DNA of 64,000 nucleotides from Hepsetus odoe (lineage: Eukaryota; Chordata; Actinopteri; Characiformes; Hepsetidae), in assembly GCA_017165825.1 (NCBI GenBank), contig CM029386.1, forward strand, positions 1,677,491 to 1,741,490. Reading direction: 5' to 3'. Positions 54,260 to 63,501 of the stretch are shown in pieces; the stretch's first letter is position 1, and each line of letters starts with the position of its first letter. The position numbers and the translations under genes are program-made. Under the pieces are notes generated by a model. That model saw only the letters and a program-made list of their open reading frames with translations, had not been told where the DNA came from and did not search any database.

Positions 54260-54611
54260 TGTTAGGAAAATCGTAAATATTTATCATTGATGATGAACTG
54301 TTAACCTTTTCGTTATCCTTCTTGTTTTACGACTTCTGCAAAGAGCTTGTTACGACAGTTGACCTTTGTACCTGAACCTTCCCAGACACAGAATTCCTCT
54401 TCTCTGTTTACTATTTTGTAACAAGGAATGTGGGCTAATTGCTGTTGTAAAAATCAGGAAAGCAAATAAAAGGCTTGCAGAAAGAGAAGCAAATCGGAGG
54501 AGGTAACTGGTGTTGGCTGATGGCTGGCTCCCCTTGCAAGTAAAAGCTGCAGATCCTGTGTCTGGTGTTTTCCTTCGTTCTACTGTCTCTGCTTACAGGA
54601 ATTTTCTAACA
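54260..54611 (+). repeat. ERV-B 3' LTR
   Basis: 352 bp, TGTTAG to CTAACA, preceded by a polypurine tract at 54249-54259. It is followed directly by the rest of the L2 ORF2. Confidence 0.95.
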
Positions 54612-55395
54612 AGTTACAGGGCCCCTAGATTGTGGAACAGCTTGCCTGCTTCTGTACGGGATGCCGATTCAGTCTCAGTCTTTAAATCACGGCTGAAGAC
54701 TTACTTCTTTAGTTTAGCTTACCCGCACCAATCACCATAGTGCACCATTACTAATGTCGCTGGTGCTGCTGTACATGCCATCGCACTGTTTCATTTCTGT
54801 GTCTGTCACTACTGGATCCTGCTCATCACTGACCCCCTCATTCCATTTCTCTCCCCACATGTCCGGGGGGGCCCGCTGTGGTCATCACCTGAGTCCAATG
54901 CCGAGCTACCACCTGGTCTGTGTGATGCATCTGATGCGCCAAGGAACCCTGGCAGCTCATCGGTACCGGGAAGAAACTTGGGACTCCTCACTGATCCTGG
55001 AGTTTAAAACCAAACTAACTTTGTACTGTTAGTATACCCAAGGGGGTTGGGTAGCCGGCTGACCTTGGACCCTCAGAGGTTTTTTTCTCCACATAGTGGA
55101 GTTTTTGGTTCCTCTCCTACGTAGTTTTCCGGCTTTAACATCTTAAACATCTATTACTGCAACCTGTTCCATCATCGACCATCAATGTAAAGTGCCTTGG
55201 GGCAACTGTGTTGTAAAAGGCGCTATAAAAGAATAAATTGAAATTGAAATAAAGCACTCTTGTAAGTCGCTCTGGATAAGAGTGTCTGCTAAATGCCGTA
55301 AATGTATATGCGTGTGAGTGTGTGTAGTTAATGTATGTGTGCGTGAGTAGTTAATGTGTGTGTGTGTGTATAAATCAAGTAAATGATAGTAAATG

Positions 55396-55590
55396 GGGTG
55401 GTGGTGGTCTAGTGGTAGGATACTTGTCTATGGCTCAAAAGGTCCCAGGTTCAAATCCCACCTCCAGCACTACCACCACTGGATCCCTGAGACCCTTAAC
55501 CCTGAGTGTCTCCAGGGGGGACTGTCCCTGTAATTAGGACATGGAAAACACTCTGGATAAGAGGGTCTGCTAAATGCCGTAAATGCCAAT
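55396..55590 (+). mobile_element. full-length tRNA-derived SINE
   Basis: The head GGGGTGGTGGTGGTCTAGTG has an A box and a B box GGTTCAAATCCC. The body contains 'ctgtccctgtaattaggaca', and the tail 'ggtctgctaaatgccgtaaa'. A tail-only relative is at 55258-55310. This copy, or one like it, is the source of the insert at 51793. Confidence 0.88.
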
Positions 55591-55599
55591 GTTTGAGTG

Positions 55600-55607
55600 C
55601 ATTCGTT

Positions 55608-55656
<49 letters not shown>

Positions 55657-55720
55657 ATAGATGTGTGTGTGTGTGTCTTTGTATGCATAAGTAGTTTGTG
55701 TGTGTGTGTGTGTATAAAGA
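55600..55720 (+). repeat. GT/TA microsatellite
   Basis: GT run, TA run and further GT runs directly after the SINE, shared in part with 51882-51942. Confidence 0.95.
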
Positions 55721-55730
55721 CTCACTGGTA

Positions 55731-56356
55731 CCCCTTTTCCACTACACTGGTGCCGGTTCTGCCGGTTCTGGTGCTCGACCAGGGAACCACCCGAGAACCG
55801 ATCCGCATTTACACTAAACAGGAGCTCAGCAGGAGCCGCATGATAATCCATCACAGGCCACGCCCACTAAACAGACATGGCCAAACTCAGTTTGTGCTGG
55901 TTGTTCTCCAGACTGTTTTATTTCAGGATCCAAAGGAAGCTGATTCAGCGTGTTGTTACCGTGGAAACAGATCAACACGCATAACAGTTCCGTGAAGACC
56001 AAATCAGGAAATTAGTTCTTCCCTTATCTCCTCACACGTTCTTCTCTCTCAGTGCACTTCCCAGTTTCTGTTGGATCTCTGTGGACGTCCATGTTGCTAA
56101 AAGAGCTTTAATCTCTTCCGCACTCCACGCTAGTGGACTTTGGCTCTCCGCCGTTTTCTCTTCTAAAGCTACCTGTAACTCCGCCCACCGCTCGTGACGT
56201 CACGGGTTCTCACTACTAGACCAGCTCAGTTTTGGCAGTTCGGTGATAGTTTTCAGGCACCAGCACCAATTTTTTTTCTGTAGGAAAGCGCGCACTGGTT
56301 CCAAAATTGGAAACTGGCACAGAACCAGCACAGGAACCAGAGCAGTGGAAAAGGGG
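55731..56356. mobile_element. MITE with CCCCTTTTCCACT terminal repeats
   Basis: Begins 'ccccttttccactacactgg' and ends 'gagcagtggaaaagggg'. Further inside, 'gccggttctg' faces 'cagaaccagc'. About 626 bp without an ORF of note. Nonautonomous DNA transposon; superfamily not assigned. Confidence 0.78.
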
Positions 56357-56426
56357 CAGAAAAGGAGCATGTGTGTTGAGTGTTTTACTGACTCTGGATC
56401 AGAGGGAACAGGTTTGTATAGATGTA

Positions 56427-56504
56427 TGTGTGTGTGTGTGTGTGTGTGTCTGTGTGTTTTTGTATGTGTGAGTTGTTAATGTGTGCGTGTGTTTTAGTGT
56501 ATGT

Positions 56505-56545
<41 letters not shown>
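56427..56545 (+). repeat. GT microsatellite cluster
   Basis: Two GT runs separated by degenerate GT text. A copy of the 3' end of the NLR exon ('gactctggatcagagggaac') lies just before it at 56391-56410 and again at 56944. Confidence 0.95.
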
Positions 56546-56549
<4 letters not shown>

Positions 56550-56598
56550 CAGGTAAATGATGGTAAAAGACTCTCTGAGTGTTGAGTGTTTTACTGAC

Positions 56599-56721
56599 CC
56601 TGGATCAGAGGGAACAGGTTCTCTGCTGAAAGTAGGAGGAAGCTTCATGGACACGTCACTCTTCATAGACACACAGCTGGGTTCTGGAGGTTCTGGAGGT
56701 TCTGCTCCAAATCTCAACAAC
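56599..56721 (-). CDS. NLR amino-terminal exon 3
   Basis: A 123-bp minus-strand exon between a 'cattccag' acceptor and a GTCAGT donor. In the phase set by exons 1-2 it encodes a Pro/Glu-rich repeat with 'EPSCVSMKSDVSMKLPPTF', the signature of fish NLR amino-terminal repeats. It leaves two bases over, which the one-base start of the NACHT exon at 42967 completes. The donor is non-consensus at position +3. Fragments of the same exon end recur at 56391-56410 and 56944-56965, suggesting earlier tandem copies. Confidence 0.82.
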
Positions 56722-56970
56722 CTGGAATGAGGATGAAGAGACACAGAAGAAGTGAAACATGTAAACATGAAACGTGTGTGTGTATGTGTATTTGTGTATG
56801 TCTGGTGTGTGTGTGCGCGTGTTGTATAGATAGTGTGCGTGCGCGCGTGCATATGTGTTAGTGAGGATGTGTTTGTGTATGTGTGCATTTGAGTGAGTGT
56901 GTGTTTCTTATGTGTGTGTTTGTTGAGTGTTGAGTGTTTTACTGACTCTGGATCAGAGGGAACAGGTTAC

Positions 56971-57021
56971 CTTTTGGACCTTCTGGGTTCTGGAGGTTCT
57001 GCTCTCTTCATCCTCTTCATC
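56971..57021 (-). CDS. NLR amino-terminal exon 2
   Basis: A 51-bp exon with a 'gttttcag' acceptor and a GTAACC donor, encoding a basic and Pro-rich stretch (MKRMKRAEPPEPRRSK) in the phase left by exon 1. Small exons of this kind precede the repeat exon in fish NLR genes. Confidence 0.75.
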
Positions 57022-57160
57022 CTGAAAACAGTTCATTCATGATGATCCAGGATGAGAGAGGCTGTTGTTGAGAGTCACTGATGTTTCTAAAACTAGTCTG
57101 AACAGCAGGGACAGATATTCTGTTCTTCCTGTTTCTGTAGAATCCTGTAAAATGACTCAC

Positions 57161-57210
57161 TGTGGATCAGAGGCTCCTCCTGCAGTGCTGGAATGAAGAT
57201 CCTCCATCAT
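57161..57210 (-). CDS. NLR first coding exon
   Basis: ATG ATG at 57210-57205 starts a frame of 16 codons plus two bases, ending at a consensus donor GTGAGT (57160-57155). The encoded start MMEDLHSSTAGGASDP is acidic and soluble. Either ATG could be used. The 5' untranslated part would lie above 57210. Confidence 0.72.
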
Positions 57211-57454
57211 GGAGCAGTTTCTCTTCACACACTCACAGCTCCACCCTGGAGACGCTGTTCTCCATCAACACTGCATCCAGAACACACACAGAGAAGAGCT
57301 GAACGAGTCTCTCTTCAGAACGGGACGTTAATGAGCTTCTTCTTCCTGAAGCTCCATCCAGAAATAAACCTGCAGTGTTAGAGTCTCACACAGGCTCTTA
57401 CACACCACACGCTTTAGTGCAGCTCAGGCACCAAAACACATTTTACAGAGTGAT

Positions 57455-57460
57455 TTTATT
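57455..57460 (-). terminator. candidate polyadenylation signal
   Basis: AATAAA on the minus strand, about 315 bp below the stop codon of the exon at 57774-58026 and 245 bp above the NLR start. It fits the 3' end of that upstream gene. Confidence 0.5.
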
Positions 57461-57773
57461 GATCGTGCACGAGGTTTTGTACGACTCTGGTCAAATATCT
57501 TTCAGTATTTCTCAATAAATAATTTTTCACTGATGTAAAAAAGTCACATTAATATTGAAAAAAAATGCTCAAAAGACTAAACAGCTTCAACACCTTCTGT
57601 GTGTTTGTTTATCTTAATAAAAAAACACAATATTTTAAAACTCATTGTAATAAAGTTTCTAGTGACCGGACTGTAAATGTCACCGAGCACCTGCTGCTCT
57701 TCTGTGAATATTTAATCAAACACTGAAGCAGGTCAGTTCAGTGTGGAGCTGCAGGACTGCTCTGTGAAGCTCC

Positions 57774-58026
57774 TCATGGAGTAAATGATCTCTGCTCTTG
57801 AGCAGCGCTGAACAGGGACTCTGTGAACAGTGAGATGATCAGCAGGTTCATGATCATCACTGAGATCTTTCTACAGGAGAGGAGAGCTGAGCTGGAGCTG
57901 CTGTAACTGGTGTTACTGGTCAGGTGAGGAGGTGAATAATGGTCTGGACCAGTTATGGTGCCCCTCTGTCCTGGGCTGTGGTTTGTCCTGTTGCTGATGT
58001 TTCTGAAGATCTGAGGAGGTTCTGAA
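57774..58026 (-). CDS. probable last exon of an unidentified single-pass membrane protein
   Basis: After a 'actttcag' acceptor the minus strand is open for 83 codons and stops at 57774-57776. It encodes a Ser/Asn/Thr-rich stalk with N-glycosylation sites (NIS, NRT, NHS, NTS), then a hydrophobic stretch around 'VMIMNLLIISLF', then a short tail ending QRSFTP. The layout suggests an extracellular stalk, membrane or anchor segment and a tiny tail, as in immunoglobulin-type receptors, but no other exon of such a gene is recognisable in the window. The family is unknown. It lies 560 bp upstream of the NLR start, on the same strand. Confidence 0.5.
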
Positions 58027-58778
58027 CTGAAAGTGTTTCTTTATAAAATCACTGAAAGTTCAAACTGTTTCACTTCAACAAACATCAGCAGAACAACCTT
58101 CCTCCACCACCGCCCACAGACTTCTCCTCCAGACAGACCTGTTCTCCATCCTCCCGGAATAAAGAGGTTCTCCAGCCTCCCCGCCCTGCTCTCTAGTCTG
58201 GACTGGTTCAGTGAAGCGAGCTGTGCTCAACTTCCAGCTGTAAGAGTTTGAGCAGTGTGAAATTGCCAAGAATACGGGGGAGACTTCCGGTTGCAACATC
58301 TCCTTGGTTTATCAAAATAAAAGTCCGGTTTCATCAATCGATTATTACATTTCAGTCCATTTACATAAAAGAATAATAAATATTGCCATGATATATTACA
58401 ATGGCATCGACGTAATTACCATATTTATTGATTAAAACGTGTAGAAAATATAAACCAGGAAGAAAATGCATAAAATCTCTGGTTTATATACATTTTCCAC
58501 ACTTGAACTAGTTCTAAAAAATTTATAAAAGAAACAAACCTACTCAGGTACATTCTACTAACTGTACTTTAATACAAACAAGTGTCAGATATATCAAATA
58601 AGCGTCATTGAAAAGTTTGCTGGGTTTTAAACACAGACACAAAAAGGCGATAATTCAGCCTGATTTCACATAGGGTCCAATGTATATGCATTACACATCA
58701 GTACAGGATTGTGTCAGCATCAGACCTACTCAGGTACAGAGTCCGGACTCTCCCTCTGTAATGGCGTCCAGAAAACTT
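58027..58778. other. intergenic, no gene recognised
   Basis: 58075-58299 (minus) is open for 74 codons without a known domain. Around 58430-58510 'aaaccaggaagaaaatgcat' is followed by the near-mirror 'tctggtttatatacattttc', an imperfect hairpin that may be a MITE piece. Confidence 0.5.
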
Positions 58779-58903
58779 TAGGCTGCGTCCCAAACTTCAC
58801 ACTTCCGCCCTAAAGAGTGTGTAAAAGACAGCGCAGCACCGTGAGAAGTGCACTCGGTAGTGTCGAGTGGAGGAGCAGAAGGGCGCGGATTGGGACGCAA
58901 CTT
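58779..58903. mobile_element. short MITE with GGCTGCGTCCCAA ends
   Basis: Starts 'ggctgcgtcccaaacttcac' and ends 'ggattgggacgcaac'. About 125 bp with no ORF. The terminal sequence is of a type common in fish MITEs. Confidence 0.68.
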
Positions 58904-59277
58904 TACTCTCACTTCCTTCTTCAGAGTCCCGCACATTTATTAAACATTATTACTTTATAATGTTCATATTTTATCATCACTGTCTGACTGTTCATCACAA
59001 TAAATCATCAGCAGCGTTCTCCTGATAATCCTTCATATCTGAGTGATAGAGGAACACTCAGGTGTTCAACACTGAACACACACTAGTTCTGTTCTGAAAG
59101 CTGCAGATCGGCTGCTGGAGTTTGTTCACTTCCTCTCAGAGCTTTTCAGCTGATTAATGAATAAACATCCCTGTTTCTTCAGCACACAAATCAAATCTAG
59201 TTGATACAGACACACAGAGCAGCTGCTGTTAAAGTCACAGTGATGATGATCCTGTTCTTCATCACTTTAATGAACTC

Positions 59278-59308
<31 letters not shown>

Positions 59309-60221
59309 CGTTGAACTTCACCGCGTGGCCACGAGGTCAGGGATCTCCACAGAAATATCAGTCAGAAACATCTGGATCTTCACTTCATATTGTGTGACTC
59401 TGGTTATTCTACCTCATTTCTCAGCTCTGTGTTAACCGAGTCCAGCTTGTTCTTTAATGAAGCAATAGGAGAAGATATTCGGTTCCAAGTATAAGTTTAT
59501 TCCAAAACAGATGAATAAAGCTTTACAGAGCTCTGGGTCCAAATTCTATCCCTGACAAACAACAGAGTGTGTCAGTTCACGAAGTCTGACAGCTAGGCTC
59601 TTCCTGACCCAGATGTTATATATATAACAAGTGTTCCCTCCTTGAGGGCATAGGTGTTCTCTGGCCACCATCTGCTGTTCCATCTCCCCTCCTGTATCTG
59701 ACTCCCCGAGGTCCCTCCTTTACAGCTGGTCAAGCTTGATGTTCCTGTTGGTAAAACAGACACAGAGCACACCCCCCTCTTTGCACTCCAACTTGTCACT
59801 CTGCCAGCACATGTTGTTATAATCACCCTTTTCAACCTTACAGTATCAGGAGTTTTTATGTGCAGCTTCTTTATTTCTACATTAAAACCTCCTTCAGTGT
59901 TTGGAGTCAAAGAGCTGATTTTAGTTTAGTCTGAACACAGCACCCTGTCCCAGTCACACTTCCAATGACGTCTGGAGAACTCCACACACTCTTACTGTGG
60001 TTAAAGGACAGGCCAGTCTTCTGTCTGGTATAACTAACAGGTTGTTGGTGTGGAGGGGACGTCTCATGGTGGACAGAACTATCTCACTTCATCTTCCTCT
60101 TTCCCATGATGATGGAGAACGGAGGGATTTGGAACGAGTGTCCCCTCAATTTTATTCCCCACTGAAACAGGAAATCATTGATAACTGTTTCAAATTTCCT
60201 CAACACTTCAGAAACTAAAAC
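58904..60221. other. intergenic, no gene recognised
   Basis: Contains a CT microsatellite at 59279-59300. Open frames at 59593-59910 (minus) and 59997-60218 (plus) have no recognisable domain. Nothing else stands out. Confidence 0.5.
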
Positions 60222-60420
60222 CAAGTCAAGTCAAGTAGGATTTTATTGTCATTTCAGCCATATACACAGTACACAGTGAAATGAAATAACGTTCCTCCAG
60301 GACCCTGGTGCTACACACAAGATGACATCAGACATGATATAAGACAAGACAAGACAAACGGACAAGTGCAGACAACAACAGACAGAACAATAGATGGTAC
60401 ATTCAGTACATTCATCCGAC
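60222..60420 (-). mobile_element. LINE 3' tail with TTGAC repeats
   Basis: On the minus strand it reads 'ccagggtcctggaggaacg', 'tatggctgaaatgacaataa' and ends in CTTGACTTGACTT. Same module as 19170-19378, better preserved. It is the 3' end of a CR1-like LINE. Confidence 0.75.
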
Positions 60421-60488
60421 GGAAACCACAGTGTTACAGAACAAAGCAGCACATGTTGTTGGCAGAGTGATGGAGCAGCAATGTTACA

Positions 60489-60546
60489 CACACTCAAACA
60501 CACACACACACACACACACACAGAAGCACAGACTCACACTCAGAAA

Positions 60547-60599
<53 letters not shown>

Positions 60600-60602
60600 A
60601 GA
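60489..60602 (+). repeat. AC microsatellite
   Basis: Two AC runs separated by 'agaagcacagactcacactc', a spacer that itself recurs at 60600-60620. Confidence 0.97.
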
Positions 60603-60636
60603 AGCACAGACTCACACTCAGAAACACTGTTTGTTA

Positions 60637-60637
60637 T

Positions 60638-60679
<42 letters not shown>

Positions 60680-60697
60680 ATATGGCCCCTGCGTAAG
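60637..60697 (+). pseudogene. U6 snRNA fragment
   Basis: About 60 bases match U6 from 'ggcagcacatatactaaaat' through 'acgatacagagaagatta' to 'atggcccctgcg', with one change in the ACAGAGA-proximal part (gattaatatgg for gattagcatgg). The 5' stem and the whole 3' part are missing. It lies between two microsatellites. A truncated retropseudogene. Confidence 0.92.
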
Positions 60698-60789
60698 TGT
60701 CTGTGAGAGAGAGAGTGTAAGTCTGTATCTCTGAGTGTGAGTCAGCTTCTGAGTGTGTGTGTGTGTGTGTGTTTTTGAGTGTGAGTTTG

Positions 60790-61037
60790 AAAGTGAAAGT
60801 GACAACCCTCGTCATTGCGAGGTCACAGCACAGCACACAGTGAACCACAACAAAATTGGACCTCTGCATTTAACCCATGCAAACACCGTGCAGCAGTGGG
60901 CAGCTATTGAAAGCCCCCGGGGAGCAGTGACAGGGATGGTACCTTGCTTAAGGGTATCTCAGGGCAACCTACTGTTGAGGGAATCGAACCCACAATCTTC
61001 TGATGCAACTCCCTAACCACTAGGCCACCACTGCCTA
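60790..61037 (-). mobile_element. tRNA-headed SINE with CACTTTCACTTT tail
   Basis: On the minus strand the head starts at 61037 with GGCAGTGGTGGCCTAGTGG and a B box GGGTTCGATTCCC. The body includes 'cattgtcccttgag'-like text, and the tail near 60790 is a CACTTTCAC run. Confidence 0.88.
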
Positions 61038-61115
61038 ACAGGAGCAGGAGCTTTCTGGACAGGTGGGATCAGAATATCTTTTGACATGTAAAAGACAGAC
61101 TGTTGATCTTGTGTG

Positions 61116-61389
61116 AAAGTGAAAAAGTGAAAGTGAAAGTGACTACCCTTGTCATTGCGAGGTCACGGCACAGCACACATGAACCACAATGAAATTGGAC
61201 CTCTGCATTTTACCCATGCACACTCAAACCCGTGCAGCAGTGGGCAGCTATTGAAAGCGCCCGGGGAGCAGTGATGGGGACGGTACCTTGCTCAAGAGTA
61301 CCTCAGGGCAACCTATTGGGAAGGGGTTTGAACCCCCGATCCTCCGATCATGCGGCTAACGCCCTAACCGCTAGGCCACCGCTGCCCCG
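61116..61389 (-). mobile_element. tRNA-headed SINE with CACTTTCACTTT tail
   Basis: Same family and strand as 60790-61037 and more complete. The head is GGGGCAGCGGTGGCCTAGCG with B box GGGGTTCAAACCCC, and the tail carries four CACTTT-like repeats. The two copies are only 79 bp apart. Confidence 0.9.
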
Positions 61390-61554
61390 GTGTGTGGAGA
61401 CATCTTGGCTAAAACCAAAGAGAACAACATGGGAGATGAAAAAAAGTTTGGTTTCACAACAGACTATGTTCAGAAAAGCCAGATCACAAAGTGAGGCTGC
61501 TGTAAAGGCTGGTTTTATTCTGGCAGCAGAGATCAGCCCGGCCCTTCAGTGAGG

Positions 61555-62340
61555 GAGAGTTTATGAAAAAGTGTATGATGAAAATGTGTGACATCGTGCG
61601 CCCAGAGAAATTCAAGCATTTTCAAATGTGAGCCTGAGCAGAAACACTGCTGAAGAGCTGAAGAGTTGCAGAGAGGGACAGAGGGAAACTAAACAAACTG
61701 GTCAAGAGGGCCAGCTCTGTCCTGGACTGCTCGCTCAAGTCCATCGAGCAGGTAGGGGAGGAGAAGATGTTCTCCAAACTAACATCCATCATGGACAACA
61801 CCTCCCACCCCCTACACGAGACTGTACGAGCACTGAGCAGCTCGTTCAGCAGCAGACTGTTACACCCACAGTGTAAGAAGGAGCTACCGCAGGTCATTCC
61901 TACCTGCAGCAATAAGACTCCACAACTCATCATCGATTCATCATCATAACATTACATCATTATGAACATTGCTTGTGTATTATTATATATTTTATATTAT
62001 CATTGTATATTATTATTATTGTATATTATTATTATTGTATTATATCACATTCATTTATTTATATTTTGTTACTTGTTTATTTGTAATTTATTTTAAAACT
62101 TATTTATTACTGCTTCTGTAAATATGTATATATATATTTATATATAGATAGATTATTTATTATTTATAGCTCCTGCTCCTGTACTTGCTCCTGTACCTGT
62201 TCCTTGTTCCTCATTCTTTTTCTTTATATATGTATTTTTTCTTTTCTTCTTTTCTGCACATCTACCTGTCTATATTTTTCACCTTTATAAGAGCCCTGCA
62301 ACGCCCAAATTTCCCATTTGTGGGATAATAAAAAAAAAGA
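61555..62340 (+). mobile_element. LINE ORF2 carboxy-terminal end and 3' UTR
   Basis: Frames encode 'LVKRASSVLDCSLKSIEQ', 'KLTSIMDNTSHPLHETV' and 'SSSFSSRLLHPQCKKEL', a carboxy-terminal segment common to fish LINEs. A TTA-rich 3' UTR follows, ending 'aaatttcccatttgtgggat' and an A run at 62330. Frameshifts near 61720 and 61900. 5'-truncated copy. Confidence 0.78.
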
Positions 62341-62354
62341 TTACTCTACTCTAT

Positions 62355-62885
62355 GGATGAGAGCAGTGACATATCTGATACTGCCCAGCTGTCAGTTTTC
62401 ATCCGTGGAGTGGACTCAGATCTGTGTGTCACGGAGGAACTTCTGTGTAAAATCAGTACATGGCAGAACCACAGGAAAGGAAATCTGTGAAGAGGTTTCC
62501 AAATGTGTCACTGAAATGAAGCTGCCTTGGTATAAACTCATGGGATGAAGGACAGATGGAGCTCCAGCGATGTGTGGTCTGAAGAGTGGACTGGTGGGAC
62601 TGGTGGGTTTGGGAGAAGATGTGCAGTAGCTGCGTGAGCTGCGTTTGGAGCTGCGTGAGGAAATATTTCTGTTTCTGGAAAGCAAAGGGAAAGACACAGC
62701 GGAGCTCCAGGAGCAGACATATCTGTGTGAGCTGGCCTTTATGTGTGACATCACAAGCTATCTCGATGAGCTGAACCTGCAGCTTCAGGGGCAGGAGAGC
62801 ATCATCACAGACATGTACGCTGCAGGGAGGGCTTTTAAACTCAACTGGGCCTGTGGGAGAATCAGATCCTACAAGAAAACCTGGG
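62355..62885 (+). pseudogene. hAT-like transposase-derived fragment (ZBED/SCAND3/GTF2IRD2 type)
   Basis: The first part encodes a 'DESSDISDTAQLSVFIRG' block, then 'VDSDLCVTEELL'. This is the DEST-like region of hAT-derived proteins. After a jump near 62560, the frame at 62645-62860 encodes 'ELREEIFLFLESKGKDTAEL' and 'DITSYLDELNLQLQGQ', the later helical part of the same family. About 200 residues between them are missing, and stops break the first part. It is a degenerate insertion, cut off at the gap. Confidence 0.8.
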
Positions 62886-63001
62886 CCATTTTCCCTGCTG
62901 CCAAACAATTACTACGCAGATCCTTACTGCCGTGTTCCCGCGTGCACAGTCTGCTGAAACACTCGGCGGGAACTGAGTTTACTCTGCGATTTGCCGACTT
63001 T

Positions 63002-63501
63002 NNNNNNNNNNNNNNNNNNNNNNNNNNNNNNNNNNNNNNNNNNNNNNNNNNNNNNNNNNNNNNNNNNNNNNNNNNNNNNNNNNNNNNNNNNNNNNNNNNN
63101 NNNNNNNNNNNNNNNNNNNNNNNNNNNNNNNNNNNNNNNNNNNNNNNNNNNNNNNNNNNNNNNNNNNNNNNNNNNNNNNNNNNNNNNNNNNNNNNNNNNN
63201 NNNNNNNNNNNNNNNNNNNNNNNNNNNNNNNNNNNNNNNNNNNNNNNNNNNNNNNNNNNNNNNNNNNNNNNNNNNNNNNNNNNNNNNNNNNNNNNNNNNN
63301 NNNNNNNNNNNNNNNNNNNNNNNNNNNNNNNNNNNNNNNNNNNNNNNNNNNNNNNNNNNNNNNNNNNNNNNNNNNNNNNNNNNNNNNNNNNNNNNNNNNN
63401 NNNNNNNNNNNNNNNNNNNNNNNNNNNNNNNNNNNNNNNNNNNNNNNNNNNNNNNNNNNNNNNNNNNNNNNNNNNNNNNNNNNNNNNNNNNNNNNNNNNN
63501 N
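63002..63501. other. assembly gap, 500 N
   Basis: Exactly 500 N. Open frames spanning it are artefacts. Confidence 0.99.

Larger units (their letters stand above)
47564..54611 (+). mobile_element. endogenous retrovirus ERV-B with two LTRs
   Basis: 7048 bp from TG to CA. It has two 352-bp LTRs, a tRNA-Tyr-type primer binding site, a leader of about 1.4 kb, gag, a protease remnant, pol with large deletions, an envelope remnant and a polypurine tract (aggagggaaa) before the 3' LTR. Comparing LTRs by eye gives about 11 differences in 352 positions. Flanking bases 'agttc' and 'agtta' could be a 5-bp target duplication with one change. It lies inside the end of L2 ORF2. The envelope CX6CC type and the integrase GPY-like end place it among class I (gamma/epsilon-like) retroviruses. 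It is defective. Confidence 0.95.
44090..55258 (+). mobile_element. L2-type LINE, near full length, split by ERV-B
   Basis: Two ORFs are followed by a 3' tail. The element runs from about 44090 to 47563 and resumes at 54612-55258 after the 7048-bp ERV-B insertion. The L2 assignment rests on ORF2 blocks ('NYRPISNVPFLSKILEKF', 'LLDLSATFDTVDHSIL', 'GVPQGSVLGP', 'SLHWLPV') and the tail with 'aaagtgccttggggcaact' and 'ggcgctataaaagaataaat'. Both ORFs are broken and the catalytic palm is deleted. The 5' boundary is uncertain. Confidence 0.88.

Noticed and set aside
55396..55465. tRNA-like fold at the start of several repeats
   Set aside because: These are SINE heads. The anticodon arm and acceptor do not close, and the sequence continues into a SINE body.
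56385..56888. 167-codon His/Thr-rich frame on the minus strand
   Set aside because: Most of it is translated CA microsatellite. Only the portion at 56599-56721 is a real exon.
59997..60218. 73-codon frame between two repeats
   Set aside because: No recognisable family and no conserved context. Length is within chance expectation.
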